Source: NCEH01 sp043195095 (GTDB lineage Bacteria > Pseudomonadota > Alphaproteobacteria > Rhizobiales > Xanthobacteraceae). From it: a stretch of 64,000 bases of DNA. Both the position numbers and the translations under genes were made by a program. The notes under the pieces are model-generated. The model saw only the letters and a list, made by a program, of their open reading frames with translations. It was not told the DNA's origin and did no database searches. The stretch is from assembly GCF_043195095.1 (NCBI RefSeq), contig NZ_JBAFWN010000007.1; one strand, given 5' to 3'. Below, one piece after another: positions 15,388 through 24,517 of the stretch; position 1 is the first letter of the stretch, and every line of letters starts with the position of its first letter.

Positions 15388-16581
15388 GTGACAGGTGCTG
15401 TATTGAGTCGCTTCCGCGTCCTCGCCTTGCTGCCGCTCATGGCCTTCCTGAGCGGGTGTAACTTTACCGTGCTGCATCCGGCGGGCGATGTGGCCTGGCA
15501 GCAGCGCGACCTGGTCATCATCTCGACCGTCCTGATGCTGGTCATCATCATTCCGGTGATGGCCCTCACCGTGCTGTTCGCCTGGCGCTACCGCCAGTCC
15601 AACACCGAGGCGCGGTATGAGCCGGAATGGCATCATTCCACGCATCTGGAGCTGGTGATCTGGGCCGCCCCGCTGCTCATCATCATCTGCCTCGGCGCGC
15701 TGACATGGATGGGCACCCACCTGCTCGATCCCTACCGTCCCATCGAGCGCATCGCCGAGGACCAGCCGGTTCCCGCCAACGCGCAGCCGCTCGAGGTGGA
15801 GGTGGTGGCGCTCGACTGGAAGTGGCTGTTTATTTATCCGCAATACGGCATCGCGTCGGTCAACGAGCTCGCGGCGCCGGTGGATCGCCCGATCTCCTTC
15901 CGCATCACCGCCTCCTCGGTGATGAATTCGTTCTATATCCCAGCGCTGGCCGGGCAGATCTACGCCATGCCGGGCATGCAGACGCGCCTGCACGCGGTGA
16001 TCAACGAGGCCGGGTCCTATCGCGGCTTCTCCGCCAATTACAGCGGCGCCGGCTTCTCCGGCATGCATTTCCGCTTCCTTGGCCAATCCCCGGCCGATTT
16101 CGATACGTGGCTGGCCAGCGCCAAGGCCGGCGGCGGGGATCTGACGCGCGCGTCCTATCTGGAGCTTGAAAAGCCGAGCCAGAACGTGCCCGTGACCCGC
16201 TACGCCCATGTCGATCCGGCGCTGTTCAACGCCATTCTCAATCTGTGCGTCGAGCAAGGCAAGATGTGCATGAGCGAGATGATGGCCATCGACGCCAAGG
16301 GCGGGCTGGGCATGGCCGGCATCAATAATGTGCTGCCGCTGACCTATGACAAGTTCGCCCGCCGCGGCACCGTGTTCGGCGGCGCTCCCGCAATGGTGGT
16401 CGGCATCTGTTCGCCGGAAGACCTCGCGGCGGCCGCCACCAGCGTCGACGCCTTCGCGCCCCGCCAGGGGAACGGGCCCGCGCGCATCCTCGGCGCGGGG
16501 CTTCCCGCGCCTTCCTTCACGCCCATCAGCGCCCCGGCGGACCTTCTCGCGCCCGCCGCCCGCCGGCCCTCAAACTCCTGA
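15388..16581 (+). CDS. cyoA: Cytochrome bo3 quinol oxidase subunit II
   Basis: This 397-residue subunit II has a lipoprotein signal (LLPLMAFLSGCNF, lipobox Cys), two membrane helices, and a periplasmic cupredoxin domain with EVVALDWKWLFIYPQYGIA. No CuA copper-binding motif is seen, as expected of quinol rather than cytochrome c oxidases. The C-terminal part extends past the cupredoxin domain with a Pro/Ala tail. The start is uncertain: GTG at 15388 or TTG at 15403, both with weak ribosome sites. It is the first gene of cyoABCD, eleven bases before cyoB. Confidence 0.92.
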   Translation: MTGAVLSRFRVLALLPLMAFLSGCNFTVLHPAGDVAWQQRDLVIISTVLMLVIIIPVMALTVLFAWRYRQSNTEARYEPEWHHSTHLELVIWAAPLLIIICLGALTWMGTHLLDPYRPIERIAEDQPVPANAQPLEVEVVALDWKWLFIYPQYGIASVNELAAPVDRPISFRITASSVMNSFYIPALAGQIYAMPGMQTRLHAVINEAGSYRGFSANYSGAGFSGMHFRFLGQSPADFDTWLASAKAGGGDLTRASYLELEKPSQNVPVTRYAHVDPALFNAILNLCVEQGKMCMSEMMAIDAKGGLGMAGINNVLPLTYDKFARRGTVFGGAPAMVVGICSPEDLAAAATSVDAFAPRQGNGPARILGAGLPAPSFTPISAPADLLAPAARRPSNS

Positions 16582-16592
16582 CGCGAGACGCC

Positions 16593-18632
16593 ATGTCTGC
16601 ATCCGCCGTGTCTCAATCCGCCATGTCCGCGTTCTCGACGCCCGTCAGTCCGATCTTCGGGCGGCTGACGCTGGAGAGCTTTCCGTTCCACGAGCCGATC
16701 CTGGTGGCCACCTTTGCCGCGGTGGCCCTGGGCGGCCTCGTGGTGTTCGGCGCGCTGACCTATTTCCGCCTCTGGGGCTATCTCTGGAAGGAATGGTTCA
16801 CGAGCGTGGACCATAAGAAGATCGGCATCATGTACATGGTGCTGGGCATCATCATGCTGCTGCGCGGCTTCGCCGACGCCATCATGATGCGCCTCCAGCA
16901 GGCCCTGGCGTTCGGTGGATCGGACGGCTACCTGCCCGCGCACCATTACGACCAGGTGTTCACCGCCCACGGCGTCATCATGATCTTCTTCGTCGCCATG
17001 CCGCTGGTGACGGGGCTGATGAACTATGTGGTGCCGCTGCAGATCGGCGCGCGCGACGTCTCGTTCCCGTTCCTGAACAATTTCAGCTTCTGGATGACGG
17101 TGGGCGGCGCGATCCTGGTGATGATGTCGCTGTTCGTCGGCGAATTCGCGAAAACCGGCTGGCTCGCCTATCCCCCGCTCTCCGGCATTTCCTACAGTCC
17201 GGACGTGGGCGTGGATTATTATATCTGGGCGCTACAGGTGGCCGGTGTCGGCACAACCTTGTCCGGCATCAACCTGATCTGCACGATCGTGAAGATGCGC
17301 GCGCCGGGCATGAGCTTGATGAAGATGCCCATCTTCACCTGGACCTCGCTGTGCACCAATGCCCTGATCGTCGCTTCCTTCCCGATCCTCACCGCCGTGC
17401 TGGCGCTGCTGGCGCTCGACCGGTATTTCGGCATGAACTTCTTCACCAACGACTTCGGCGGCAGCCCGATGTTGTACGTGAACCTGATCTGGATCTGGGG
17501 TCACCCGGAGGTGTACATCCTGATCTTGCCGGCCTTCGGCGTGTTCTCGGAAGTGGCTTCCACCTTCTCCGGCAAGCGGCTGTTCGGCTACACGTCCATG
17601 GTCTATGCGACGGTGGTCATCACCATCCTGTCCTACCTCGTGTGGCTGCACCACTTCTTCACCATGGGCTCGGGCGCGAGCGTGAATTCCTTCTTCGGAA
17701 TCACGACCATGATCATCTCGATCCCGACCGGCGCGAAGATTTTCAACTGGCTCTTCACCATGTACCGCGGGCGCATCAAGTTTGAGCTGCCCATGATGTA
17801 CACGGTGGCCTTCATGCTCACCTTCGTCATCGGCGGCATGACCGGCGTGCTTCTCGCGGTGCCGCCGGCCGACTTCGTGCTGCACAACTCGCTGTTCCTG
17901 ATCGCCCATTTCCATAACGTCATCATCGGCGGCGTGGTGTTCGGCATGTTCGCCGGCATCGCCTATTGGTGGCCCAAGGCGTTCGGCTTCAAGCTGGATC
18001 CGTTCTGGGGCAAGATGTCGTTCTGGTTCTGGGTGGTGGGCTTCTATTTCGCCTTCATGCCGCTCTACGTGCTGGGCCTGATGGGCGTGACGCGCCGCCT
18101 GCGGGTGTTCGACGACCCCTCCTTGCAGATCTGGTTCATCATCGCCGCCTTCGGAGCGTTCCTGATCCTGCTCGGCATCCTCTCCTTCCTGGTGCAGATC
18201 GGCGTCAGCATCCTGAAGCGCGAGCAGCTGCGCGACACCACGGGCGACCCGTGGAACGGCCGCACCCTGGAATGGGCCACCTCCTCCCCGCCGCCGGATT
18301 ATAATTTCGCCTTCACCCCGGTGATCCACGACGGCGATGCCTGGTGGGACATGAAGCAGCGCGGCTACACCCGCCCGCTGGAAGGGTTCAAGCCCATCCA
18401 CATGCCGCGCAACACGCCGACCGGCATTCTGCTCGCCGGATGTGCCGTCGCGCTGGGCTTCGCCCTGATCTGGTACATCTGGTGGCTGGCGGCGGTCAGC
18501 TTCGTGGCCCTGCTCGGCATCGCCATCGCCCACACCTTCAACTACAATCGCGACTTCTCCATTCCCGCTGAAGACGTGATCCGGACCGAGGATGCGCGCA
18601 CCCGCCTCCTCGCCGCGCAGGTGACGCCATGA
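16593..18632 (+). CDS. cyoB: Cytochrome bo3 quinol oxidase subunit I
   Basis: This 679-residue catalytic subunit reduces oxygen to water and pumps protons. Ligands line up with E. coli CyoB at a constant offset of 20. His126 and His441 bind the low-spin haem, His439 binds haem o, and His304 (in WGHPEVY, with Tyr308), His353 and His354 bind CuB. The quinol-site residues Arg91, Asp95, His118 and Gln121 are also present, so the donor is quinol. It overlaps cyoC by four bases (ATGA). Confidence 0.97.
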   Translation: MSASAVSQSAMSAFSTPVSPIFGRLTLESFPFHEPILVATFAAVALGGLVVFGALTYFRLWGYLWKEWFTSVDHKKIGIMYMVLGIIMLLRGFADAIMMRLQQALAFGGSDGYLPAHHYDQVFTAHGVIMIFFVAMPLVTGLMNYVVPLQIGARDVSFPFLNNFSFWMTVGGAILVMMSLFVGEFAKTGWLAYPPLSGISYSPDVGVDYYIWALQVAGVGTTLSGINLICTIVKMRAPGMSLMKMPIFTWTSLCTNALIVASFPILTAVLALLALDRYFGMNFFTNDFGGSPMLYVNLIWIWGHPEVYILILPAFGVFSEVASTFSGKRLFGYTSMVYATVVITILSYLVWLHHFFTMGSGASVNSFFGITTMIISIPTGAKIFNWLFTMYRGRIKFELPMMYTVAFMLTFVIGGMTGVLLAVPPADFVLHNSLFLIAHFHNVIIGGVVFGMFAGIAYWWPKAFGFKLDPFWGKMSFWFWVVGFYFAFMPLYVLGLMGVTRRLRVFDDPSLQIWFIIAAFGAFLILLGILSFLVQIGVSILKREQLRDTTGDPWNGRTLEWATSSPPPDYNFAFTPVIHDGDAWWDMKQRGYTRPLEGFKPIHMPRNTPTGILLAGCAVALGFALIWYIWWLAAVSFVALLGIAIAHTFNYNRDFSIPAEDVIRTEDARTRLLAAQVTP

Positions 18633-19258
18633 CGCTCGCAGTACCTTCGGACAGCGCCACCGCGCCGATCTTCTACGAAGTCGACGAGCACGCCCATCCG
18701 GACGGGGGCAGCACGTCCCTCGGCTTCTGGATCTATCTGATGAGCGATTGCCTCATCTTCGCGATGCTGTTCGCCACCTATGGCGTGCTGGGCGGCAATT
18801 ACGCGGCGGGACCTGCGCCGAAGGATCTCTTCGACCTCAACCTTGTCGCGCTGAACACCACGATGCTGCTGCTCTCCTCCATCACCTATGGCTTTGCCAT
18901 GCTGGCGATGGCGCGGGGGCGGATCGGGCAGGTGCAGCTCTGGCTGGCGGTCACCGCCCTATTCGGCCTGGCGTTCCTGTCCATCGAGCTGTTCGAGTTC
19001 TCGCACATGATCCATGAAGGCGCGACGCCGCAGCGCAGCGCCTTCCTCTCTTCCTTCTTCACCCTCGTCGGCACCCACGGGCTGCACGTGACGTTCGGCC
19101 TGGTCTGGCTGGTGACGCTCATGGTGCAGGTGGGCCAGCGCGGCCTGATCCCCGCCAACCGCCGCCGCCTCATGTGCCTCAGCATGTTCTGGCACTTTCT
19201 GGACGTGGTCTGGATCGGCGTCTTCACCTTTGTCTATCTGATGGGAATGCTGCGATGA
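18629..19258 (+). CDS. cyoC: Cytochrome bo3 quinol oxidase subunit III
   Basis: This 209-residue membrane subunit has five hydrophobic segments, as in CyoC, and the subunit III marks LGFWIYLMSDCLIFAMLFA and GTHGLHVTFGL. It stabilises subunit I. The ATG overlaps the cyoB stop codon by four bases, and its own stop overlaps cyoD in the same way, so translation is coupled. Confidence 0.96.
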   Translation: MTLAVPSDSATAPIFYEVDEHAHPDGGSTSLGFWIYLMSDCLIFAMLFATYGVLGGNYAAGPAPKDLFDLNLVALNTTMLLLSSITYGFAMLAMARGRIGQVQLWLAVTALFGLAFLSIELFEFSHMIHEGATPQRSAFLSSFFTLVGTHGLHVTFGLVWLVTLMVQVGQRGLIPANRRRLMCLSMFWHFLDVVWIGVFTFVYLMGMLR

Positions 19259-19653
19259 CCGCGCAAGCGCACCACGAACCGGGCGCCGCCGCAGACCACG
19301 GCCACGGCGCGGATCACCATGACGATCACGCCCACGGCTCGCTGGCGAGCTATGGGATCGGCTTCGGCCTGTCCGTCATCCTCACCGCCATTCCCTTCTG
19401 GCTGGTGATGAGCGGCGCGCTCGGCAACAACCAGCTGACCGCGATCGCCATCACCGCGTTCGCGGCGGTGCAGATCGTCGTGCACATGATCTTCTTCCTG
19501 CACATGAACACGCGGGTGGAAGGCGGCTGGAGCATGATGGCGCTGATGTTCACGATCATCATCGTGGTCATCGCCCTCAGCGGTTCGCTGTGGGTCATGT
19601 ACCATCTCAATGCCAACATGATGCCGGTCCACGACATGCGTCAGATGCCGTGA
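19255..19653 (+). CDS. cyoD: Cytochrome bo3 quinol oxidase subunit IV
   Basis: This 132-residue small subunit has three membrane helices including VVHMIFFLHMNTR, typical of CyoD. The N terminus is unusually rich in His and Asp (DHGHGADHHDDHAHG), a possible metal-binding tail. It may help copper supply to the CuB site, but that is only inference. The ATG overlaps the cyoC stop. No cyoE (haem o synthase) follows; the next gene is SURF1. Confidence 0.94.
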   Translation: MTAQAHHEPGAAADHGHGADHHDDHAHGSLASYGIGFGLSVILTAIPFWLVMSGALGNNQLTAIAITAFAAVQIVVHMIFFLHMNTRVEGGWSMMALMFTIIIVVIALSGSLWVMYHLNANMMPVHDMRQMP

Positions 19654-19685
19654 CCCGGAGGGCCGGCGCGAAGGAGCGATCGGCC

Positions 19686-20420
19686 GTGCGGGGACAGGAG
19701 GTTGGCGAGCGGGATCCGGGTTACGGAACGACAGCCGTTCCCCATCCTCCCCGCTCCCAGAGCGCGCGACTCGTGTTGCGGCTTCTCGCGGTGGCGCTCA
19801 GCGCGCTGCTGGTCGGGCTCGGAATCTGGCAGTTGGAACGGCGGGCCTGGAAGCTCGACCTGATCGCGCGCATCGAGGCGCGCGTCCACGCGCCACCGGT
19901 CGCCGCGCCCGGCCCGCAGGCCTGGACCGGCATCTCGGCAGCCAGCGACGAATATCGACGGGTCCGGGCGACCGGCACCTTCCTCAATGATCGCGAAACC
20001 CTGGTGAAGGCCGTGACCGAGCGTGGCGGCGGGTTCTGGGTCGTCACGCCCCTGAAAACCGACGCCGGGTTCACCGTGCTGGTCAACCGCGGCTTCGTGC
20101 CGCCGGACGAGGCGCGGGCCGCCCGGCGCACCTCGGATCCCTCCGTGGTGGTCGGCCTCATGCGCATGAGCGAGCCCAAGGGCGGCTTCCTGCGCGCCAA
20201 CGACCCGGCCGGGGATCGCTGGTACTCGCGCGACGTGCCCGCCATCGCCCAGAAGCGCGGGGTGCCGGATGCCGCGCCCTATTTCATCGACGCCGAGGCC
20301 AGCGGCGGCGGGCCGCAGGGCGGGTTGACGATCATCGACTTTCCGAACAATCACCTGATTTACGCGCTGACCTGGTTCGGATTGGCGGTAATGGTGACGG
20401 CCGGGCTCGTCTTCATCTGA
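19686..20420 (+). CDS. SURF1/Shy1 family oxidase assembly protein
   Basis: This 244-residue protein has the SURF1 layout. An N-terminal membrane helix is followed by LGIWQLERRAWKLDLI, the periplasmic domain carries VRATGTF and GFWVVTPL with VLVNRGFVP, and a C-terminal helix follows NNHLIYALTWFGLA. SURF1 proteins deliver haem to subunit I of haem-copper oxidases. The start is GTG at 19686, with AAGGAG nine bases upstream. It lies 32 bases after cyoD, suggesting service of this oxidase. Confidence 0.9.
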   Translation: MRGQEVGERDPGYGTTAVPHPPRSQSARLVLRLLAVALSALLVGLGIWQLERRAWKLDLIARIEARVHAPPVAAPGPQAWTGISAASDEYRRVRATGTFLNDRETLVKAVTERGGGFWVVTPLKTDAGFTVLVNRGFVPPDEARAARRTSDPSVVVGLMRMSEPKGGFLRANDPAGDRWYSRDVPAIAQKRGVPDAAPYFIDAEASGGGPQGGLTIIDFPNNHLIYALTWFGLAVMVTAGLVFI

Positions 20421-20453
20421 AGACCCCGGAACGAAGGGCATTCGGTCAGCAGC

Positions 20454-21743
20454 ATGACGGGCTCCATCCGCGATACGGCCAACAAGCAAAACCTCCTGCT
20501 GCTGATTCAATTGCGCTGGCTTGCCGTGATCGGGCAGGTGGTGACGATCCTCATCGTCAAATTCTGGTTCAACATCCACCTGCCGCTGGCGGAACTGACG
20601 GCGGTGATGCTGTTCCTGATCGGGCTCAACCTGGTCAGCGTGCTGCGCCATTTCAAATCTGAGGCGGTGACGAATACCGAGCTATTTCTCGAACTGGTGC
20701 TCGATGTTGCAGCCCTCACGGCCCAGCTTTATCTGAGCGGGGGCGCCGCCAACCCCTTCGTGTCGCTCTATCTGTTGCAGATTACCCTCGGCGCGGTGCT
20801 GCTGGAGGCCTGGACCGCCTGGATCCTCGTGGCGCTGGCCTGCGGCGGGTATCTCTGGCTGACCACCACCTATCGCAAGCTGGAACTGGCGATCCACGAG
20901 CCGCATATGCGCCTGTTCGAGCTCCATATTCAGGGCATGTTCGTCTGCTTCTTGCTGGCGGGATGCCTGCTGGTGCTGTTCATCACCCGCATCAATTTCA
21001 ATCTGCGCGCGCAGGACGCCCACCTTGCGGACCTGCGCCAGAGGTCGGCGGAGGAGGATCACATCGTGCGGCTGAGCCTTCTGGCCTCCGGTGCCGCCCA
21101 TGAGCTCGGCACGCCGCTTGCGACGCTGTCCGTGATCTTGAACGACTGGCGTCGGATCGAGGCGTTCAAGGCCGATCCGGAGCTGGTGGACGAACTCGAC
21201 GAGATGCAAAGCCAGCTCGACCGCTGCAAGACCATCGTCTCCGATATCCTGATGTCGTCGGGCGAGGCGCGCGGGGAAGGCACGGTGCGCACCACCGCGA
21301 GCGCTTTCTTCGACGAACTGGTGGAGGAATGGCGCTCCAGCCGCTCGCCCCCGCACCTCGACTACCGCAACGCCATCGTGTCGGACGCGGCGATCATTTC
21401 CGACCCGGCGCTGAAGCAGGTGATTTTCAATATCTTCGACAATGCGCTGGAGGCTTCGCCGAACTGGGTGGGCGTCACGGTGCTTCAGCGGGCCAGCGAA
21501 TTTCTCATAACGGTACGCGACGCCGGACCGGGATTCGGCTCCGACATGCTGGCCGCGTTCGGCAAGCCCTACCGGTCCAGCAAGAACCGGCCGGGCGGCG
21601 GCCTCGGCCTGTTCCTGGTGGTCAATGTGGTACGCAAGCTCGGCGGAAGCGTCACCGCGCAGAACGATCCGGATGGGGGCGCGGCGGTCACCGTCACCTT
21701 GCCGCTGGCCGCGCTCTCGCTTGGAGTGAGTGATGGACGATAA
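20454..21743 (+). CDS. regB: RegB/PrrB-type redox sensor histidine kinase
   Basis: This 429-residue kinase has six membrane segments and the ubiquinone-site motif GGAANPF (residues 96-102) in a periplasmic loop. The phospho-acceptor is His216 in SGAAHELGTPLATL. Cys258 sits 42 residues further on, close to the redox-active Cys of RegB (40 residues after its His). The ATPase domain has NIFDNALEASP (N box), DAGPGFG and GGGLGLFLV. RegB autophosphorylates under reducing conditions and passes the phosphate to RegA. It lies 33 bases after SURF1 and overlaps the regA start. Confidence 0.93.
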   Translation: MTGSIRDTANKQNLLLLIQLRWLAVIGQVVTILIVKFWFNIHLPLAELTAVMLFLIGLNLVSVLRHFKSEAVTNTELFLELVLDVAALTAQLYLSGGAANPFVSLYLLQITLGAVLLEAWTAWILVALACGGYLWLTTTYRKLELAIHEPHMRLFELHIQGMFVCFLLAGCLLVLFITRINFNLRAQDAHLADLRQRSAEEDHIVRLSLLASGAAHELGTPLATLSVILNDWRRIEAFKADPELVDELDEMQSQLDRCKTIVSDILMSSGEARGEGTVRTTASAFFDELVEEWRSSRSPPHLDYRNAIVSDAAIISDPALKQVIFNIFDNALEASPNWVGVTVLQRASEFLITVRDAGPGFGSDMLAAFGKPYRSSKNRPGGGLGLFLVVNVVRKLGGSVTAQNDPDGGAAVTVTLPLAALSLGVSDGR

Positions 21744-22266
21744 GCGCGTCTTGCTGATCGTGGAGGACGACGCCGCCTTCGCGAAGGCGTTGCGCCGCTC
21801 GTTCGAGCGCCGGGACTACGAGGTCCATGTCAGCGATCGCCTGGAGGGCGTGCAGGCGCTTCTGGCGGCGCAATCGCCCGGATATGCGGTGGTCGATCTC
21901 AAGCTGGCGGGCGGGTCCGGCCTTGAATGCGTGAAGGCGCTGCATCACCACGATTGCGGGATGAAGATCGTCGTGCTCACCGGCTTCGCCAGCATCGCGA
22001 CCGCGGTGGAGGCGATCAAGCTTGGCGCCTGCCATTACCTGGCGAAGCCCGCGAACACGGATGACATCGAGGCCGCGTTCGACAAGGTGGATGGCGATCC
22101 CTCAATCGCCGTCAGCGCGCGCCCCACATCCTTGAAGAATCTCGAATGGGAGCGCATCCACGAAACCCTGGTCGAGACCGATTTCAACATCTCGGAGGCC
22201 GCGCGGCGGCTGGGCATGCACCGCCGCACCCTGGCGCGAAAACTCGAGAAAAAACGCGTGCCTTAG
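21733..22266 (+). CDS. regA: RegA/ActR/RegR-type response regulator
   Basis: This 177-residue regulator has a receiver domain with the acidic pocket EDD (residues 11-13), phospho-acceptor Asp55 in VVDLKLAGGSG, Thr in VLTGFAS and Lys in LAKPANT. A Fis-type helix-turn-helix follows at the C terminus (ISEAARRLGMHRRTLARKL). This matches RegA, which controls oxidases, carbon and nitrogen fixation genes in response to redox state. GGAG is six bases before the ATG at 21733, which overlaps the kinase gene by eleven bases. Confidence 0.93.
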   Translation: MDDKRVLLIVEDDAAFAKALRRSFERRDYEVHVSDRLEGVQALLAAQSPGYAVVDLKLAGGSGLECVKALHHHDCGMKIVVLTGFASIATAVEAIKLGACHYLAKPANTDDIEAAFDKVDGDPSIAVSARPTSLKNLEWERIHETLVETDFNISEAARRLGMHRRTLARKLEKKRVP

Positions 22267-22591
22267 GCGCGCACTCCTGCGGCATACCTGCGATCCACGC
22301 GCGCAAGAGACCCACGCCGCTCGCATGCCAGGGTGGCGCCATGACGCGGCGTCCGGTGTGTTCCGCGAACGCCGCCGAGCGCGCGCCAGCCACCGAAGCA
22401 TTGAAAAAAGCGAGCATTTTCAAGGAGGCGTGCGCATCCCGCCAAAGCGATGTGCCGGCTGAATTTTCCGGGCCCGAGCTGCGGCTTGGCCAAATGCCGA
22501 CACACCGCGGCCTCTTGCGCTTCACGATTTATCCACACAAGAAGAGTGACACTGCTAGAATAAAGCTCTTCAAACTTAGAAAGTCGGCGCC
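22267..22591. other. Intergenic stretch, no feature recognised
   Basis: These 325 bases between regA and the deacetylase gene hold only low-quality open frames in several registers. An AT-rich part near 22530-22580 may contain the deacetylase promoter, but no clear -35/-10 pair could be chosen. Confidence 0.4.
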
Positions 22592-23731
22592 GTGAAACGG
22601 CTTTTGGCATTGTCCGCACTCGTGGTTTCTGGCGCGCTCTGTCTCGGGTTCGCCGCCAATCAGATGCTCAAGCCCGCCCCCGTGGCGCAGGCGGCGTCTT
22701 CCGTTGCGGCTGCTCCGGCGCCGATCACCACGGGCTCGATCACGTCGCGTGCGAGCGCGACGACCGCGTCCCAGGCGCTTCCCGCGCTACCGCAAGCCAA
22801 TGCGCCGGCTCCGGCGACCGTGGTGGCGCAGGCGCAAGGCACCTTGCCGGCCCTGCCCGCCCTGCCGCCGATCCAGCCCGTGAGTGCCGCCGTCCCGGCC
22901 GTTGCCGGCGTCCCGCAGGCCGCGCAGGCGCAGCCGGGCGTACTTCCGGTTGCCGCCGCTCCCGTCTTCGCCCCCGCGGCGCCGGTGCCGCCCCCCACCT
23001 CCTACCGCTTCATGGAGGTGGATGGCCCCTATATCGCCATCACGTTCGACGACGGCCCCAATCCCGAGACGACGCCGAAGCTGCTGAAAATCCTTGAGGC
23101 GCGGAACATCAAGGCGACGTTCTTCATGCTCGGCACCAATGCCTCGGCCTATCCGGACGTGGTGCGCGCCGTTGCGGCAGGCGGCAACGAGATTGGCAAC
23201 CATTCGTGGAACCATCCCCAGCTGCCGAAGCTGACCATCGCCGCCGCCGACAAGCAGATCGAGGATACATCGGCGGCGATCGAGGCGGCGATCGGCAAGA
23301 AGCCGCTGTATCTGCGCCCGCCTTACGGCGCCATGACGCCTGCCCTCCAGCAGCATTTGGTTCAGAAGTACGGTATCACCATGATCTTTTGGTCGGTGGA
23401 CCCGCTGGACTGGAAGATCCGCGATGCCCAGAGCATCTATGATCAGGTCATGAAGCAGGTGCGCCCCGGCGCCATCATTCTGGCCCACGACATTCACGCC
23501 ACCACGGTGGCCGCGATGCCGCGGGTGCTCGATGCGCTGATCGCGAAGGGCTACAAGTTCGTCACCGTCTCCGAACTGATCGCGATGAACAAGCCGGGGG
23601 CGCCGAAGCAGGTCGCCGCCCTCGCGCCGACACCGGCGAAGAAGAAGACCCGGCCGGCCCCCAAGCCCTCGGCGGCCCAGGCGTCGCCCGCGAACGCGGC
23701 GCGCAACAATGTCAGCGTCGGCCTGTATTGA
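22592..23731 (+). CDS. Exported polysaccharide deacetylase (NodB-type)
   Basis: This 379-residue protein has an N-terminal signal/anchor, a long Ala/Pro-rich linker (about residues 27-135), a NodB domain (about 146-330) and a Lys/Ala/Pro tail. All five motifs are visible: TFDDGP (Asp153, Asp154), HSWNH (His204, His208), RPPYG (Arg242), WSVDPLDW and LAHD (His299). The enzyme would remove acetyl groups from peptidoglycan or another beta-1,4-linked amino-sugar polymer in the cell envelope. The start is GTG at 22592 with a poor ribosome site. It stands alone. Confidence 0.9.
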   Translation: MKRLLALSALVVSGALCLGFAANQMLKPAPVAQAASSVAAAPAPITTGSITSRASATTASQALPALPQANAPAPATVVAQAQGTLPALPALPPIQPVSAAVPAVAGVPQAAQAQPGVLPVAAAPVFAPAAPVPPPTSYRFMEVDGPYIAITFDDGPNPETTPKLLKILEARNIKATFFMLGTNASAYPDVVRAVAAGGNEIGNHSWNHPQLPKLTIAAADKQIEDTSAAIEAAIGKKPLYLRPPYGAMTPALQQHLVQKYGITMIFWSVDPLDWKIRDAQSIYDQVMKQVRPGAIILAHDIHATTVAAMPRVLDALIAKGYKFVTVSELIAMNKPGAPKQVAALAPTPAKKKTRPAPKPSAAQASPANAARNNVSVGLY

Positions 23732-23743
23732 GGCGCGAAGTGT

Positions 23744-23760
23744 GGCCCCGACCCGGGGCC
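23744..23760 (+). terminator. Short GC hairpin after the deacetylase gene
   Basis: GGCCCCG and CGGGGCC pair around a three-base loop, twelve bases after the stop, between two convergent genes. There is no T-run. Confidence 0.35.
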
Positions 23761-23835
23761 GCACACCACGCGAGAGAAGGGTCGCCCTCCCCGCTCGCAC
23801 ACCGGAAAGACTAAAAACCAACCAGCATTCGCCTA

Positions 23836-24441
23836 TTATTCGGGCAGAGCCGGCCCCCAGCGTAGCGGCGCGCGGCCGTGGGCATTGTCCGCTTCGACCA
23901 GCTTTTTCAGATAGGCCATGAAATTCGTGCGCTCCTCGTCCGAGAGCGCGGCCAGGGTGCGCCGATGCGCGGCGGCGGTTAAGGGCGCGATGCGATCCAG
24001 CAGCGCCCGCCCGTCCTCGGTGAGCTGAACCAGCTTCAACCTCTTGTCTTCACTGCTGTTTCCCCGCTCGACCAAGCCGCGCGCGGCGAGCCTGCGGATC
24101 ACCTGCCCCACGGTGGCGCGATCCACGCCGATCATGGCGGCCAGCCCCGCCTGGTCCAGACCCTGCCGGCGGGCAAGGACACTGAGAATACTGGATTGCA
24201 CCGGCGTGATGTTCAGGCCCGAGCAGGCTTCATAGAACATCGCGAGATGAATCTGGTGCAGGCGGCGGATGAGAAATCCCGGCCGTTCCGTCAGTTCAGC
24301 GCCGGCGCCGGCGCCCACGCCAAGTTCCGCGCCCTTTTCGGCGCCCTTTTCGGCGCCCATCTCCGTGCGCGTCCGCGCACCCTGCTCCGCACGCATCGAA
24401 CCGCCTCGTACGCTTGTCGTCATCGAATCCCCGCGCCCCAT
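23836..24441 (-). CDS. MarR family transcriptional regulator
   Basis: This regulator of up to 201 residues has a MarR winged helix: LIRRLHQIHLAMFYEAC, then QAGLAAMIGVDRATVGQVIRR (recognition helix) and the wing EDKRLKLVQLTEDGRALL. The first 50 residues are a low-complexity extension rich in Glu, Gly and Ala, partly coded by a 12-base tandem repeat (about 24330-24358). Starts at 24441, 24423 and 24396 are all possible. It is divergent from an ABC importer operon 76 bases away and likely controls it. The ligand is unknown. Confidence 0.85.
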   Translation of the reverse strand: MGRGDSMTTSVRGGSMRAEQGARTRTEMGAEKGAEKGAELGVGAGAGAELTERPGFLIRRLHQIHLAMFYEACSGLNITPVQSSILSVLARRQGLDQAGLAAMIGVDRATVGQVIRRLAARGLVERGNSSEDKRLKLVQLTEDGRALLDRIAPLTAAAHRRTLAALSDEERTNFMAYLKKLVEADNAHGRAPLRWGPALPE

Positions 24442-24484
24442 CCCATTCGTTTTGGCATAAATATTGCTTTAAGTCAGCATATGA

Positions 24485-24496
24485 TAAGTGCACTTA
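24485..24496. promoter_or_regulatory. Perfect palindrome TAAGTGCACTTA, likely MarR operator
   Basis: This 12-base perfect palindrome lies between the divergent marR gene and the importer operon, 22 bases before the ATPase start. A related half site TTAAGT lies about 15 bases to the left, in an AT-rich stretch. MarR proteins bind such palindromes; binding here is inferred from position. Confidence 0.5.
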
Positions 24497-24517
24497 CAAA
24501 TAGGGGCTGACCCTCTC

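Noticed and set aside
15388..16581. Reading subunit II as a cytochrome c oxidase CoxB
   Set aside because: There is no CuA motif, the signal is of lipoprotein type, and subunit I carries the quinol-site residues.
22146..22595. A 149-codon plus frame after regA
   Set aside because: It overlaps regA in another frame and the rest has no motif, signal or ribosome site.
24330..24358. The short tandem repeat as a CRISPR or minisatellite array
   Set aside because: It has only about two 12-base copies, lies inside the marR reading frame, and has no spacers.
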